DNA of 40,523 bases. Source: an uncultured Clostridia bacterium (GTDB lineage: Bacteria; Bacillota; Clostridia; TANB77; CAG-508). Below, one piece after another: positions 9,750-19,209 of this stretch. Numbering within the stretch: position 1 is the first letter of the stretch; every line of letters starts with the position of its first letter. Under the pieces are notes generated by a model. That model saw only the letters and a program-made list of their open reading frames with translations, ran no database searches and was not told the origin of the DNA. The translations under genes were made by a program, and so were the position numbers. The stretch spans positions 1 through 40,523 of the forward strand of contig CANPVP010000012.1 in assembly GCA_947581825.1 (NCBI GenBank), read 5' to 3'.

Positions 9750-12090
9750 TTGGCATCACCTCTTTTTCCATTTGAATTTCATAAAATTTAAAATATTTAT
9801 GGTAGAAATCTTCTAATGTAAGTCTTGAAAGCCATTTTTTGGTATGTTCATTATTATTTACTTTGTATTCACTCATATTAGCTTGATTAGTGTTTTTGTT
9901 TAAAATTTCTAATTGAGATTTTTCTCTTTTATATAGCTCTTTTGGAATAAATACTTGTAAATCATCTTCAACTGGGAGATATAAACCTTTGTGGGTTTCT
10001 TTTTCATTTCCTGTTAATTTTATAATAATACTCATTGGCTTTAGAATTGGCTTTTCTTGCTCCTTATTTTGTGTTATTTTTTCCATTTCTTTTGATTTTT
10101 CTTGTTGAGGTTGTTTTATATTATCTGTAGATAACGATAATATATTTTTGTTATTATTGAAAACTAATAAGGTTTTATATTTTCCGTTATTAACAAATTT
10201 ATTACTCATAGAAGGTATCATACTTTCTGGATATGCTAAGCCATAACGAACTGCCTCCATAACATTATCATTTTTAAAACGATTAATTGCTTGTTCTTTT
10301 AGTGTTTCTACATAGGATTTTGGAAATAGATTTTCAAATTGGGTACAATTATTTGCAATAAACAATTCCTCATATTCATCTGGATTATTTTCAATAATAT
10401 TTTTAATGCTAGAATCAAAACTTTGGTTATATTGTTCAATAACCATTTGTTTTTGCTCTAAAGTTAATTCTATATTTACAATATTTCCATTTGAGTCAAA
10501 TGATTTAACATTATCTAATAACTTTTCTAAAATAATGTTTTTATCATTTTGAAAGTTTTTATAATCCTCTGACTGATATATATAATCCCTAATATAAGCT
10601 CCAATATTTATGGTTAATTCAACATCTTTTAAATATTTTTCATTGTCTAAAGATGTAAGCATAGTTTCAATATTTAATTTGCCTTGTTCTATATATTTTA
10701 ATAGAGTTATATCTTCGTGTTTAACTGCATATTTTCTAATTATATCTATTATGTAGTGATAAAAAAATACATTCTTATATCTATCGACTCTGTTATAACT
10801 AACTTTTGCAGGATTAATAATTTTTTCTATTTCTTCACTATTATAATTTGTCTTATTCATAATCACTTCCTTGTAGTTCATTATATCTTTTGAGCTTTTT
10901 ATAATACCATCTTCACACATTTTTTTATAAATACTGTAGATGTTTTCAACATTTAATTCATTATTATTTATATACTTTTCTTGCATTAAAAAAGTAAATG
11001 CAGATATTTTAGTTTGATATATTTTTTCCTTTGGAATATTTGCTACTTGTAAATCTCCAAAGTCTTTATAATTACCAAGTTTGTTAATATCTAATACATT
11101 TACTTTTAAATTTTCTTTTAGTAATTCTGGTATAGCTCTAATCATAGCATCTTTACCAGCACTATCATTGTCAAGTGAAAGTGTAATTTCACATTTTAAT
11201 TTTTTAAGTAAATTTATGTGTTCCTTTGTTATTGCTGTTCCCATAGTTCCAACTACATTATCAAATCCCATTGCTTTACTACTTATTACGTCCATATAGC
11301 CTTCAACTATAATAATTTCATCATTTCTAGCGTAAGATTTTGCCTGGTGGTAGTTGAATAATAAATTGCTCTTATCAAACAATTTATTTGCTTTTGTATT
11401 CAAATATTTTGGGGTAATAGCATTTGATATTGTTCTTGCTCCAAAACCGACTGGATTTCCATTCTCATCAAAAATAGGGATAGTTATTCTATTACTAAAT
11501 ACATCAGAAACCCAATTATTATATTCTTTTGCAATTCCTAATTCTATCAAATCATTTACATTATATTTTTCAAGTAATTCATCAAAAAGTGTATTTTTAT
11601 TTGGATCATAACCTATATGGAAATGTTTTACAGCCTCATCAGATAAATGCCTATTTTTCAAGTATTCTATGCTTTTAATACTTTCTGCATTATCTAATCG
11701 CAAATTTTTTTCAGTAATTGTAATTGCATCTTTTAAAATATTTGAATATTTTTGCCTTTCCTTTTGTTCCTCTGTTAATAATTCATTTCTCCTTTGTGGA
11801 ATGGTTATATTTAATCCTTGTATATCAATAGCCTTTTGCATTGCATCTCGTAGCCCTATAGAATTATGATTTATTTCATTTTCATACTTTTGTATAAATG
11901 AAATTGCATTTCCACCAGCACCACAAGAAAAGCATTTTGCAATACCTTTATTTTGATTAATACTCATAGAAGGGTGTCTATCTGCATGAAAAGGACATGT
12001 ACATTTATTTTTTATAATATTTAATCCATAGTGTTCTAAAATAGTTTGAATATTAGATTGATTAAGTATTTCTTCGTAAATATCACTCAT
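9736..12090 (-). CDS. DnaG-type primase with CHC2 zinc finger and TOPRIM domain
   Basis: The 784-residue protein opens with a CHC2 zinc-binding domain (C32, H35, C53, C56 in CPFH and CFSC). A primase core follows, with a TOPRIM domain having E263 in IIVEGYMD and D307/D309 in LSLDNDSAG. These residues bind the catalytic metals for RNA primer synthesis. The C-terminal 450 residues are a poorly conserved extension, longer than a chromosomal DnaG tail and lacking a recognisable DnaB-binding domain, which suggests an element-specific primase for lagging-strand synthesis after transfer. The ATG at 12090 follows GAGGAGG by six bases and overlaps the upstream gene by eight bases. Confidence 0.88.
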   Translation of the reverse strand: MSDIYEEILNQSNIQTILEHYGLNIIKNKCTCPFHADRHPSMSINQNKGIAKCFSCGAGGNAISFIQKYENEINHNSIGLRDAMQKAIDIQGLNITIPQRRNELLTEEQKERQKYSNILKDAITITEKNLRLDNAESIKSIEYLKNRHLSDEAVKHFHIGYDPNKNTLFDELLEKYNVNDLIELGIAKEYNNWVSDVFSNRITIPIFDENGNPVGFGARTISNAITPKYLNTKANKLFDKSNLLFNYHQAKSYARNDEIIIVEGYMDVISSKAMGFDNVVGTMGTAITKEHINLLKKLKCEITLSLDNDSAGKDAMIRAIPELLKENLKVNVLDINKLGNYKDFGDLQVANIPKEKIYQTKISAFTFLMQEKYINNNELNVENIYSIYKKMCEDGIIKSSKDIMNYKEVIMNKTNYNSEEIEKIINPAKVSYNRVDRYKNVFFYHYIIDIIRKYAVKHEDITLLKYIEQGKLNIETMLTSLDNEKYLKDVELTINIGAYIRDYIYQSEDYKNFQNDKNIILEKLLDNVKSFDSNGNIVNIELTLEQKQMVIEQYNQSFDSSIKNIIENNPDEYEELFIANNCTQFENLFPKSYVETLKEQAINRFKNDNVMEAVRYGLAYPESMIPSMSNKFVNNGKYKTLLVFNNNKNILSLSTDNIKQPQQEKSKEMEKITQNKEQEKPILKPMSIIIKLTGNEKETHKGLYLPVEDDLQVFIPKELYKREKSQLEILNKNTNQANMSEYKVNNNEHTKKWLSRLTLEDFYHKYFKFYEIQMEKEVMPSASY

Positions 12091-12484
12091 AATCAACCTC
12101 CTCTATTTCAAAAAGTTGTTTTATATGATTTTCTAGTAAAGAATCATCTTTATTACTAATGAATAATAAAACTATTTCTCTAGTTTTAGGATTATAAATT
12201 GTAACTATTATATTTGTGTTTTTTCTTAAAATATCAACTATTTCGTATATTTCATTTACTGGATATTTTTTTCTTACCTTAAATGTAAGAGATTTTATTA
12301 TATTGAGTGGTTTTACTACTTGTTTAGCAGTAGTAAATACTTCTCTTGTAAGCATTGTATTTTTTGTTATTTCTTCAAAATAAATATCATCTAATAATAA
12401 ATAAAATGCTCCTGCTTTTGTGTTATCTAATAACAAAGCCCTTAAATCTTCAAAATTGTATATAATATTTAATTCTATAAGCAT
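12083..12484 (-). CDS. Hypothetical 133-residue protein coupled to the primase
   Basis: The open frame extends up to 12526, but the upstream part coincides with an intrinsic terminator, so the ATG at 12484 (after GGAGGC, a tight spacing) is the more likely start. The protein is soluble, with alternating helices and strands (ELNIIYNFEDLRALLLDN at the N-terminus, NIIVTIYN near the C-terminus). I recognise no family. Its stop overlaps the primase start by eight bases, so it is co-translated with it and may serve replication or its control. Confidence 0.6.
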   Translation of the reverse strand: MLIELNIIYNFEDLRALLLDNTKAGAFYLLLDDIYFEEITKNTMLTREVFTTAKQVVKPLNIIKSLTFKVRKKYPVNEIYEIVDILRKNTNIIVTIYNPKTREIVLLFISNKDDSLLENHIKQLFEIEEVDYE

Positions 12485-12498
12485 GCCTCCAATCTTAG

Positions 12499-12524
12499 AA
12501 AAAAGAGTGAGGATAACCTCACTC
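12499..12524 (-). terminator. Intrinsic terminator after the adhesin gene
   Basis: The eight-base perfect stem GAGTGAGG/CCTCACTC with a TTAT loop is followed by six T, starting six bases after the adhesin stop. Transcription of the primase and downstream transfer genes must read through it or start after it. Confidence 0.85.
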
Positions 12525-12529
12525 AAATA

Positions 12530-15500
12530 CTAATTATTCTCTTTTTTCTTACTTTTTAATAAGATAATTCCTGTGCCAATTCCCACTAAAGATAATATCA
12601 TCAAATTTATAATTAAGTTATAATTTGTTTCATTACCAGTCTGAATTTTAGGTAGTAATGAATTGTAATAAACAAAACTATATACAGAATCTTTTTCTTC
12701 TAATGATACACCATCGGCAAACACACCTTCATCATTTATTTCTATCTTAACAACTTGGTCTGATAATCTATATCCTAAAGGTGCTTTTATTTCTTTGATA
12801 TAGTAAGTACCATATCTTAATTCATCAAATAATGCAGTACCTTCGTTTTCATTTGCACCAGCTTTTTTAATTAGTTTAGTACATTCTGCATCTTCAAAAA
12901 TACCAAATTCAAATTTATTTGATTTTATGTGCTCTCCAGTTGCCTTATCTACTTTTTCAACTTGAACCGATTTTAGTATTGGCATATCTTTCATTTCGAT
13001 ATGTTGTGTTTCTTTATCAAATGAAACAGTAAATTCTATAGATTCAGCAACTTCATATCCGTATGGAGCAGTTTTTTCTGTTAATGTATATTTTTTACCT
13101 TCTTCTAAGTTATTAACATGATGAGGCTCTTTTGTAGAAGTCCACTCATCTATAACTTTTCCATCTTCATCTGTTACAACTAATTCAGCTCCTTCAACTT
13201 CATCTCCATTTGTTAAATCAGTTTTAGTAATTTCAACGATTTTATCAATCATTTCAATATGTTGTGTTTCTTTATCAGTAGTAACAGTAAATTCAATATC
13301 TGATGCTTTTACATATCCATTTGCAACTATTTCTTCGTGTAATGTATATGTTTCGTTTTCAACTAAATTATTGATTATATGAGGCTCTTTTGCAGATACC
13401 CATTCATCTATAACTTTTCCATCTTTTCCTTTAACTTGAATTGTAGCACCTTCAATTTCATTTCCTGCTATATTTACCTTTGACATCTCAACAACTTTAT
13501 CAACCATTTCAACTTTGTGTATTTTATTATCGTTTTCTACAGTAAATTCAATATCAGTTGCTTTAACAAATCCTCTTGGAGAAATTTCCTCTCTTAATGT
13601 GTATTTGCTACCTGCAGTTAATCCTTCAACTTTATGTGTTTTGTTTGTAGAAACCCAAGTATCAATTACTTTACCATCTTTATCAAGAATTGTTAATTTT
13701 GCACCTTCTAATTCTTTATCTCCAGTAATATCCGTTTTTGAAAATTCAGTAATTGTAGTATCATTTATGATTTCTTTTTTTACAGTATAAACCTTTGTTG
13801 TATTATCTATCTTTTCAAATTTTACTTCGTATTTTTCATTATTTAATACTAATCCATCAATAGTTTTTATTTCTTGTAATTCATAAACTCCTATTGGTAG
13901 ATTTTCTATTTTTAATGTTCCTTCTTTAGTTAGGTTGTATGTTCCAACTTCTTTTCCTTTTTCATAAATTGTTGAACCATCTGCTTTGTCGATTATATTT
14001 TCTTTTGCAGTTAATTTGAATTGAATTCCACTTAGATCAGATACATCAACTATAGAAATATCAACATCTTCTCTTAATGCTACAGATTTATCAACTGTTA
14101 AAGTTCCTGTAGGTTGTTCATTTTTTATAACAACTTCTTTTACAAAATCTCCAAATTTATCTGTATCATAATTTTTAATATTTTTAATTTCAAATGTTAC
14201 TGGATTATCTAATTGAAGGAATCCATCTGGAATTTTAATTTCATTTATTTCATATTTTCCGACTGGCAATGTTAGAGGTGTAATTGTAGTTCCAGTTCCA
14301 TCATTGTCAGAATTGTAACTATTATCTGGAATTACTTTGTTTTCAGCATTAGTTGTGAAAGATGTATATGTTGTACTACCAACTTTTTGTGTTATTGTAT
14401 CTCCTTTGTTATATATTACTTTTCCAGTACCTCTATCAATAATATCACTTGCAGCTTTTATTTCAAATGTTGCACTTGATAAAGAAACGATTTTATTTGT
14501 TTTAGTATCCTTTTTTACAAGTTTTATATAACTTTCGTGTTGTTCATTATTAACCATTAAATGTATAACTTTTTGAGCAACTTCTTTTACTTCACTTTCA
14601 TCTTTTTTCACAGAGAATGTAAAATCTACTGCTGTTTCAAAGTCTGTTGGTGTTTTTGTTTCTTTTACAATGTATTTACCAAAAGGAAGTTTATTTTGAG
14701 TATAAGCATTTCCTTCGTTATCTGTAGTTATACTTTCGTATGATGGAGCAATTTCTTGTGTCTCCTTTACTCTTTTTGCATCCACATTTATTTTGTTTCC
14801 ATCTTCATCTAGTCCATTCCAAATTTCTGCATAAGTATAACCTTTAGCCAAAGCATTTTCTACATCTGAATTTAATTTAATTGTAAATTCAGCACCTTCA
14901 ATTCCTTGTACTAATCCTGAGTTTACTTTTATTCCACTTTTAAATATATGTAATTGCATTTTCTTAACATTTTCATTACTTGTTATCTTATTTACAACTA
15001 CATTAGTTTTTTGGTCTTTGTATAGTACACTTGCATCATATTCTTTTGTATCTAGTAAGTAACCTTTAGATGCAGTTTTTTCTTTTACAGAATATTTGCC
15101 TAAAGGAAGACCTGTTATATCTTCTGTTTCTCCTTTTGCGTTCATTGTTCTAGTAGCAACTAAATCACCATTTGAATAGTATTTTTTAGTTTTAGCTTTG
15201 TTGTAAATATCCTCTTTTGCATATACCTCATAAACAGCGCCTTCTAATTCGGCATCTCCTTGTGGAGTTGTTCCTGTTTCTGAATCCTTTTTTATTATTG
15301 TAATTGAACCTCTAGGCTCATCATCTGTTCTTTCATCATTTGCATAAACAATTTCTGTATATTGGTCTTTATAAGTTAATTCAAAAGTATAAACTTTTTC
15401 ATCTAATAAATATCCTTCTGGAGCTTTTGTTTCTTGATAGTTATATTTTCCAAGTTTTAAACCATTAACTTCTATTTTTCCGTTTTTATCTGTCTTAAAA

Positions 15501-16744
15501 GTTTTGTCGTAATTATCATTCCAAATTCTATATTCAGCATTTTCAAGATTTGCACTTTTATCAGCGTTTTTCTTTATTAATTTAAAGTTTCCTGTAGGTT
15601 CATGATTTGTAATAGATTGTGTAGCAGTTTGATTTACATTAACTTCTACATTATAAGATTGAGTATCTAATAAATATCCATAAGGAGCAGTTTTTTCTTT
15701 TACAGTATAAGTTCCTTTTCTTAATTTTTCTAAAGTGATTTTTCCTCCTTTAACTGCAACATCTTGATTGAATCCATTTGGACCTGTAACATTGTAAATA
15801 GCTCCATCAACTAATTTTCCTGAGTCATTTAATTTTTTTAGTTCTAGTTTTCCAAATGAATTTATTTTTAATGAAAATGCTACTGGAACTGGATCGTTAT
15901 AATGAAGTGAATATAATTGATTTTGAACATCATCTGCAAATTCAAAATATACAGATGTATCATTATTTTCTGTGCCTTCTTTAATAAAGTTCCATGCGAT
16001 TGCAGTCGCATCAGATATTTTTATACTTTCTTTATCACAATTTTCACTTACTGTTATTTTTAATGTGTTTTCTCCTTTAGAATGTTGAAATCTAACTCCA
16101 TCAACTGTCTTATCAATACTGTTATAACTTGCTAATATTCCTTTTGTATCAGTTGCTGTATATGTATCTCCAGCGGTTAATTCTATTGTTGTAGCATCAA
16201 ATGATGGTCTTGATGACATTGTATTTATTTTACTATCAATTTCTTGTTTGAATTGAACATATCTAGCTTGTCTTGAAGAATCAAGGAAATCACCAAATGC
16301 TTCACCCAAAGCCTCCCAAATATATTTTTGTGTTAATACGTATCTTTCTTTTTGAGTAGAATTCGTATCTGGTCCAACAACATAATCACCATATACTTGA
16401 TACCAGCCATAATATGCTATCTTACAAGCTCTTTTTACTTTTTCTGATGTAGGGGTGTAATAATTTCCTGTTTCTTTAACTCCTGTCGCCATTTCAACAC
16501 CATTCTGAGCACAAAATACTGTTTTTGATACACCAGTATTTACATTTGTTAATTTTCTAAGTAACATACCATATTGAGTATCTGAATTATCTTCTGTATA
16601 AATATAAGTTGCCCATTGAGCTGCAACATAAGTACCTCTACCTGATGCAGCAAATATTGGACTTGCTGTACTTAATAAAGTAAATATAATTAGCAGTATT
16701 GCAATTATTTTCTTATTAATATTAAATTTTTTTGTATTATTCAA
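12530..16744 (-). CDS. Giant thioester/CnaB-repeat surface adhesin carried by the element
   Basis: The 1404-residue protein has a signal peptide (cleavage near ASPIFAASG, about 33). It is followed by a thioester (TED) domain with C78 in VFCAQNG and Q139 in LTQKYIWEALG, then a row of about ten CnaB/SpaA-type domains marked by E-box lines such as YTVKEKTAPYGYLL, YNYQETKAPEGYLLDE, YTLREEISPRGF and YYIKEIKAPLGYRLSD. The end is an LPKIQTGN sorting signal, a hydrophobic helix and a KSKKKENN tail. Known roles: TED domains bond covalently to host or neighbour-cell surfaces, and CnaB domains carry Lys-Asn isopeptide bonds. Encoded with a class B sortase on the same element, it may act as a mating or colonisation adhesin. 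The ribosome binding site AAAGGAG precedes the ATG. Confidence 0.9.
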   Translation of the reverse strand: MNNTKKFNINKKIIAILLIIFTLLSTASPIFAASGRGTYVAAQWATYIYTEDNSDTQYGMLLRKLTNVNTGVSKTVFCAQNGVEMATGVKETGNYYTPTSEKVKRACKIAYYGWYQVYGDYVVGPDTNSTQKERYVLTQKYIWEALGEAFGDFLDSSRQARYVQFKQEIDSKINTMSSRPSFDATTIELTAGDTYTATDTKGILASYNSIDKTVDGVRFQHSKGENTLKITVSENCDKESIKISDATAIAWNFIKEGTENNDTSVYFEFADDVQNQLYSLHYNDPVPVAFSLKINSFGKLELKKLNDSGKLVDGAIYNVTGPNGFNQDVAVKGGKITLEKLRKGTYTVKEKTAPYGYLLDTQSYNVEVNVNQTATQSITNHEPTGNFKLIKKNADKSANLENAEYRIWNDNYDKTFKTDKNGKIEVNGLKLGKYNYQETKAPEGYLLDEKVYTFELTYKDQYTEIVYANDERTDDEPRGSITIIKKDSETGTTPQGDAELEGAVYEVYAKEDIYNKAKTKKYYSNGDLVATRTMNAKGETEDITGLPLGKYSVKEKTASKGYLLDTKEYDASVLYKDQKTNVVVNKITSNENVKKMQLHIFKSGIKVNSGLVQGIEGAEFTIKLNSDVENALAKGYTYAEIWNGLDEDGNKINVDAKRVKETQEIAPSYESITTDNEGNAYTQNKLPFGKYIVKETKTPTDFETAVDFTFSVKKDESEVKEVAQKVIHLMVNNEQHESYIKLVKKDTKTNKIVSLSSATFEIKAASDIIDRGTGKVIYNKGDTITQKVGSTTYTSFTTNAENKVIPDNSYNSDNDGTGTTITPLTLPVGKYEINEIKIPDGFLQLDNPVTFEIKNIKNYDTDKFGDFVKEVVIKNEQPTGTLTVDKSVALREDVDISIVDVSDLSGIQFKLTAKENIIDKADGSTIYEKGKEVGTYNLTKEGTLKIENLPIGVYELQEIKTIDGLVLNNEKYEVKFEKIDNTTKVYTVKKEIINDTTITEFSKTDITGDKELEGAKLTILDKDGKVIDTWVSTNKTHKVEGLTAGSKYTLREEISPRGFVKATDIEFTVENDNKIHKVEMVDKVVEMSKVNIAGNEIEGATIQVKGKDGKVIDEWVSAKEPHIINNLVENETYTLHEEIVANGYVKASDIEFTVTTDKETQHIEMIDKIVEITKTDLTNGDEVEGAELVVTDEDGKVIDEWTSTKEPHHVNNLEEGKKYTLTEKTAPYGYEVAESIEFTVSFDKETQHIEMKDMPILKSVQVEKVDKATGEHIKSNKFEFGIFEDAECTKLIKKAGANENEGTALFDELRYGTYYIKEIKAPLGYRLSDQVVKIEINDEGVFADGVSLEEKDSVYSFVYYNSLLPKIQTGNETNYNLIINLMILSLVGIGTGIILLKSKKKENN

Positions 16745-16777
16745 TTTTAAAATCTCCTTTTCATTTTATTTGAAAAT

Positions 16778-16803
16778 AAAAAAGAACAAGTTAATCTTGC
16801 TCT
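16778..16803 (-). terminator. Terminator-like hairpin before the adhesin gene
   Basis: The stem AGAGCAAG/CTTGTTCT (one G-U pair) with loop ATTAA is followed by six T. It lies directly after the stop of the upstream anchored protein and about 35 bases before the adhesin start, so adhesin expression may depend on read-through or on a promoter nearby. Confidence 0.65.
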
Positions 16804-16805
16804 AG

Positions 16806-17393
16806 TTAATCGAAAGTAACTCTCATTCCAATATAAATTCCCTCTCCATCTTGTAGTGGAGTACATTTACCTGCATAACCACTTGATTTTAAATAATTTT
16901 CTGCTGCTTGTGTTACATTATCCATAGTGTAACCTTCTGAGAATAAAAAGTCCTTATTAGCTGGCTTTTGCATTTTAGCAGTATCTTGTTTTTTTTCAGT
17001 TGTGTCTGTAGTATTGGTTGGAGTTTCTTCTACTTTTTTATTTTCCTGTTTTGTTTCTTGTTGTGGTTGTTCCACAGTTTTGTTTTCTTCTTGTGGTTTA
17101 TCCACTTCTTTATTTTCATTATTTTTACTACTGTTTTCAGTAGTTTTAGGCTTTTCATCCGATATAGTATTCTTTTTATTTTCATTAGATTTATTTTGAT
17201 TTGTTTCATTTGTTGTAGTAACATCATTAACATTTGTATTTTCTGGTTCTGTAGTATTATTAGTATTTTTCTTTATATAAGACATACCAATAATTAAGAT
17301 AAATAAAACAATAAATATAACTACGAAAATTATTTTTTTCTTTTTTTCATCCTGCAAGTACATCTCAATCAATTTTTGGTCTTGTTCATTCAT
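16806..17393 (-). CDS. Membrane-anchored protein with Asn/Thr/Glu-rich linker and small C-terminal domain
   Basis: The 195 residues comprise a short cytoplasmic N-terminus, one membrane helix at about 20-38 (IIFVVIFIVLFILIIGM), and a low-complexity linker of about 100 residues rich in Asn, Thr, Glu, Lys and Gln. The C-terminal 50 residues form a compact domain (FLFSEGYTMDNVTQAAENYL, then GEGIYIGMRVTFD). Topology suggests the small domain is held outside the membrane on a flexible stalk. Family not recognised. It is coupled to the upstream coiled-coil gene by an eight-base overlap and sits beside the adhesin, so a role in wall or surface assembly is plausible but unproven. Confidence 0.65.
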   Translation of the reverse strand: MNEQDQKLIEMYLQDEKKKKIIFVVIFIVLFILIIGMSYIKKNTNNTTEPENTNVNDVTTTNETNQNKSNENKKNTISDEKPKTTENSSKNNENKEVDKPQEENKTVEQPQQETKQENKKVEETPTNTTDTTEKKQDTAKMQKPANKDFLFSEGYTMDNVTQAAENYLKSSGYAGKCTPLQDGEGIYIGMRVTFD

Positions 17394-17604
17394 TTGTTTG
17401 TACCTCTGATGTTTTTTGATTTTTGGAATTTTTCTTATTTATTAATTTCTTTTCCAAATTTTCATATTGTTTTTTTAATGTTGTATAATACTTAATTTCT
17501 CTTTCTATATCGTTCAATTCTGCCTGCAACTCGGCTTGTTTTTTTTGCCTTAATTGTTTCTTTTGTTCTAAACTTCGTAAATTAGAATTGATTTGTTTTA
17601 ACAT
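17386..17604 (-). CDS. Small coiled-coil protein (DUF4315-like in layout)
   Basis: The likely start is the ATG at 17604, with GGAGG five bases upstream, giving 72 residues. An upstream in-frame ATG at 17628 overlaps a terminator hairpin and is unlikely. The sequence is almost wholly one charged coiled coil (LRSLEQKKQLRQKKQAELQ). Size, composition and place recall the DUF4315 proteins common in Clostridium conjugative transposons. The similarity is one of form; I cannot confirm it by alignment. Confidence 0.6.
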   Translation of the reverse strand: MLKQINSNLRSLEQKKQLRQKKQAELQAELNDIEREIKYYTTLKKQYENLEKKLINKKNSKNQKTSEVQTNE

Positions 17605-17618
17605 ATAACCTCCATAAT

Positions 17619-17644
17619 AAAAAGCCAAGACATTTAATCTTGAC
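17619..17644 (-). terminator. Terminator-like hairpin after the Cys-rich secreted protein gene
   Basis: The stem GTCAAGA/TCTTGGC (one G-U pair) with loop TTAAATG is followed by five T. It is placed between the stop at 17656 and the next start at 17604. Confidence 0.6.
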
Positions 17645-17655
17645 CTTTTAATATA

Positions 17656-18399
17656 TTATCTATAATAGAAATTTATAGTCCATTTTTCACAATACATACA
17701 AGTCCACACTTCATAACCAGAAGGACAGTTTTTATAGTATGTTGCATCATCTATTTGGTCTGTTTCCCATAAATTTCCCCAATAGCTTACTTTGCTATTG
17801 TAATATGTAATAGCCTCATCTTTTGTAGAAAACCATTGTCCTGAATTTCCAACATCCATACCATGATTATTATTGTTAGTACATTGTGTCGGAGTTTGAA
17901 TTGTAGGTGTTTCATCTTTTTTTGTTTCAGTTGAACTTTCTTGTGTTTGTTTTTTACTTTGTGAAGGTGTAGTTTCTTTGGTTGATGTAACTACATTAGA
18001 TGTTTCTGCATTATTTTTTTGATTGTTTGTAGTTGATGTTTTTATTTGAGTTTGTACTGATGTTGAAGTATCTTTTTGTTTAGGGGGAGCAGTAACTTCG
18101 GTAGATTTAGTAGGGGGAGAAGTAACAACTTCTTGACTTACTACAGGTTCCTCCGTTACTGCATTTATTTGATTTCCTTCAACATTATTAGTTGGATTAT
18201 CTACAACTGCTATTTCAGTTGTAGTATCTTCTTTTTCATTTAACTCTATATCAGGTATATTATTTTGGTATTCTATATTGGTATGTTCTTGAATTTGAGA
18301 AATTGTTTTTTCTCTTTGTTTCAAATAATTAAGTCCAATTAAACTACTTAAAACTATTAAAACACTTATTATTAATATTAAAATTACTTTCTTTTTCAC
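17656..18399 (-). CDS. Anchored protein with Ser/Thr-rich stalk and Cys-containing C-terminal domain
   Basis: The 247-residue protein starts with GTG after GAGGTGATG. It has a membrane helix or uncleaved signal at about 4-22, a stalk of about 150 residues rich in Thr, Ser, Gln and Glu, and a C-terminal domain of about 75 residues with four cysteines (C near 173, then NCPSG and CMYC) and many Trp/Tyr residues (NSGQWFSTKDEAITYYNS). CPSG plus CxxC spacing suggests a disulfide-bonded or metal-binding surface module. I do not know the family. It lies next to sortase B, but no sorting signal is present, so anchoring is by the N-terminal helix. Confidence 0.65.
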   Translation of the reverse strand: MKKKVILILIISVLIVLSSLIGLNYLKQREKTISQIQEHTNIEYQNNIPDIELNEKEDTTTEIAVVDNPTNNVEGNQINAVTEEPVVSQEVVTSPPTKSTEVTAPPKQKDTSTSVQTQIKTSTTNNQKNNAETSNVVTSTKETTPSQSKKQTQESSTETKKDETPTIQTPTQCTNNNNHGMDVGNSGQWFSTKDEAITYYNSKVSYWGNLWETDQIDDATYYKNCPSGYEVWTCMYCEKWTINFYYR

Positions 18400-18468
18400 A
18401 AGACATCACCTCTTAATATAATAATAACGTGATTTAGCAGATTTGTCAGCACCTTTTCCACAATTTGT

Positions 18469-19209
18469 TTACTCAATGGGGATGAGGTATGCAATTATAT
18501 AGTATCTCTGATCAGTTGGAGTTGTTTTTTGATTTATATAAGAGCAAGTTGATAATTTTACTATTTTATTTATTTCACCATTTATTTCAATAGTGTATTT
18601 ACTTGCTTTTTTATAATAATTAACCAATTCATTAAAATCTAATGACTTAATATTTTTGCTTTCGGTATCAACACCAATAGAATATGCACTAAAAATTGTA
18701 CCTTCATAATCACAAGTAGGAGTGTATATTTTTAATTTTAAATGAGAATAAAGAAAATCTTTATCCAAATATTTGGCTAAATTTGAAAACATACTTCCAT
18801 TCTTCATATTGTGCCCATAAATAGTAGTTTGCAAATCAATAAATGGGGAAGTATCAGTTGTAAAAATTGAACCATTACTGTTATATTTTTTATCAAAGGA
18901 ATGTTTTAAGTAATACAAATTATTGTCCTTTAATATTGGATAACTAATATTAGTATTTTCAATTTCTAACCAACCAATAATATCTTCATTTACAGATTTT
19001 AAATAATCCCAATCAATAGAAACTACCTGTGTTTCTGGATTAACTTCAATGGTATCCTCAATTAAGTTTTCAGTTGATTCATTATTTTCTTTAAGTTCTG
19101 AATAATCTTTTAAAAGAAAATACGAACATGAAAAAAAGACTATGAGAAAGATAAGAATTAGTATTATTACTAAAACTTTAATCCATTTCATAGTCAGATT
19201 CTTTTTCAT
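18469..19209 (-). CDS. srtB: Class B sortase
   Basis: The 246-residue transpeptidase has an N-terminal membrane anchor (about 9-33) and an extracytoplasmic catalytic domain. The triad is H133 in TIYGHN, C222 in LSTCSY and R235 in TDQRYYI; the TLSTCxY-type context is that of class B enzymes. It would cut sorting signals and join surface proteins to the wall or to one another. The best substrate in view is the element's CnaB adhesin with LPKIQTGN. The start at 19209 overlaps the upstream acidic-protein gene by 32 bases, with only a weak ribosome binding site, so translation probably depends on coupling. Confidence 0.9.
   Translation of the reverse strand: MKKNLTMKWIKVLVIILILIFLIVFFSCSYFLLKDYSELKENNESTENLIEDTIEVNPETQVVSIDWDYLKSVNEDIIGWLEIENTNISYPILKDNNLYYLKHSFDKKYNSNGSIFTTDTSPFIDLQTTIYGHNMKNGSMFSNLAKYLDKDFLYSHLKLKIYTPTCDYEGTIFSAYSIGVDTESKNIKSLDFNELVNYYKKASKYTIEINGEINKIVKLSTCSYINQKTTPTDQRYYIIAYLIPIE

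Noticed and set aside
12485..12526. N-terminal extension of the 133-residue protein
   Set aside because: The extra codons are encoded by the stem and T run of the adhesin terminator.
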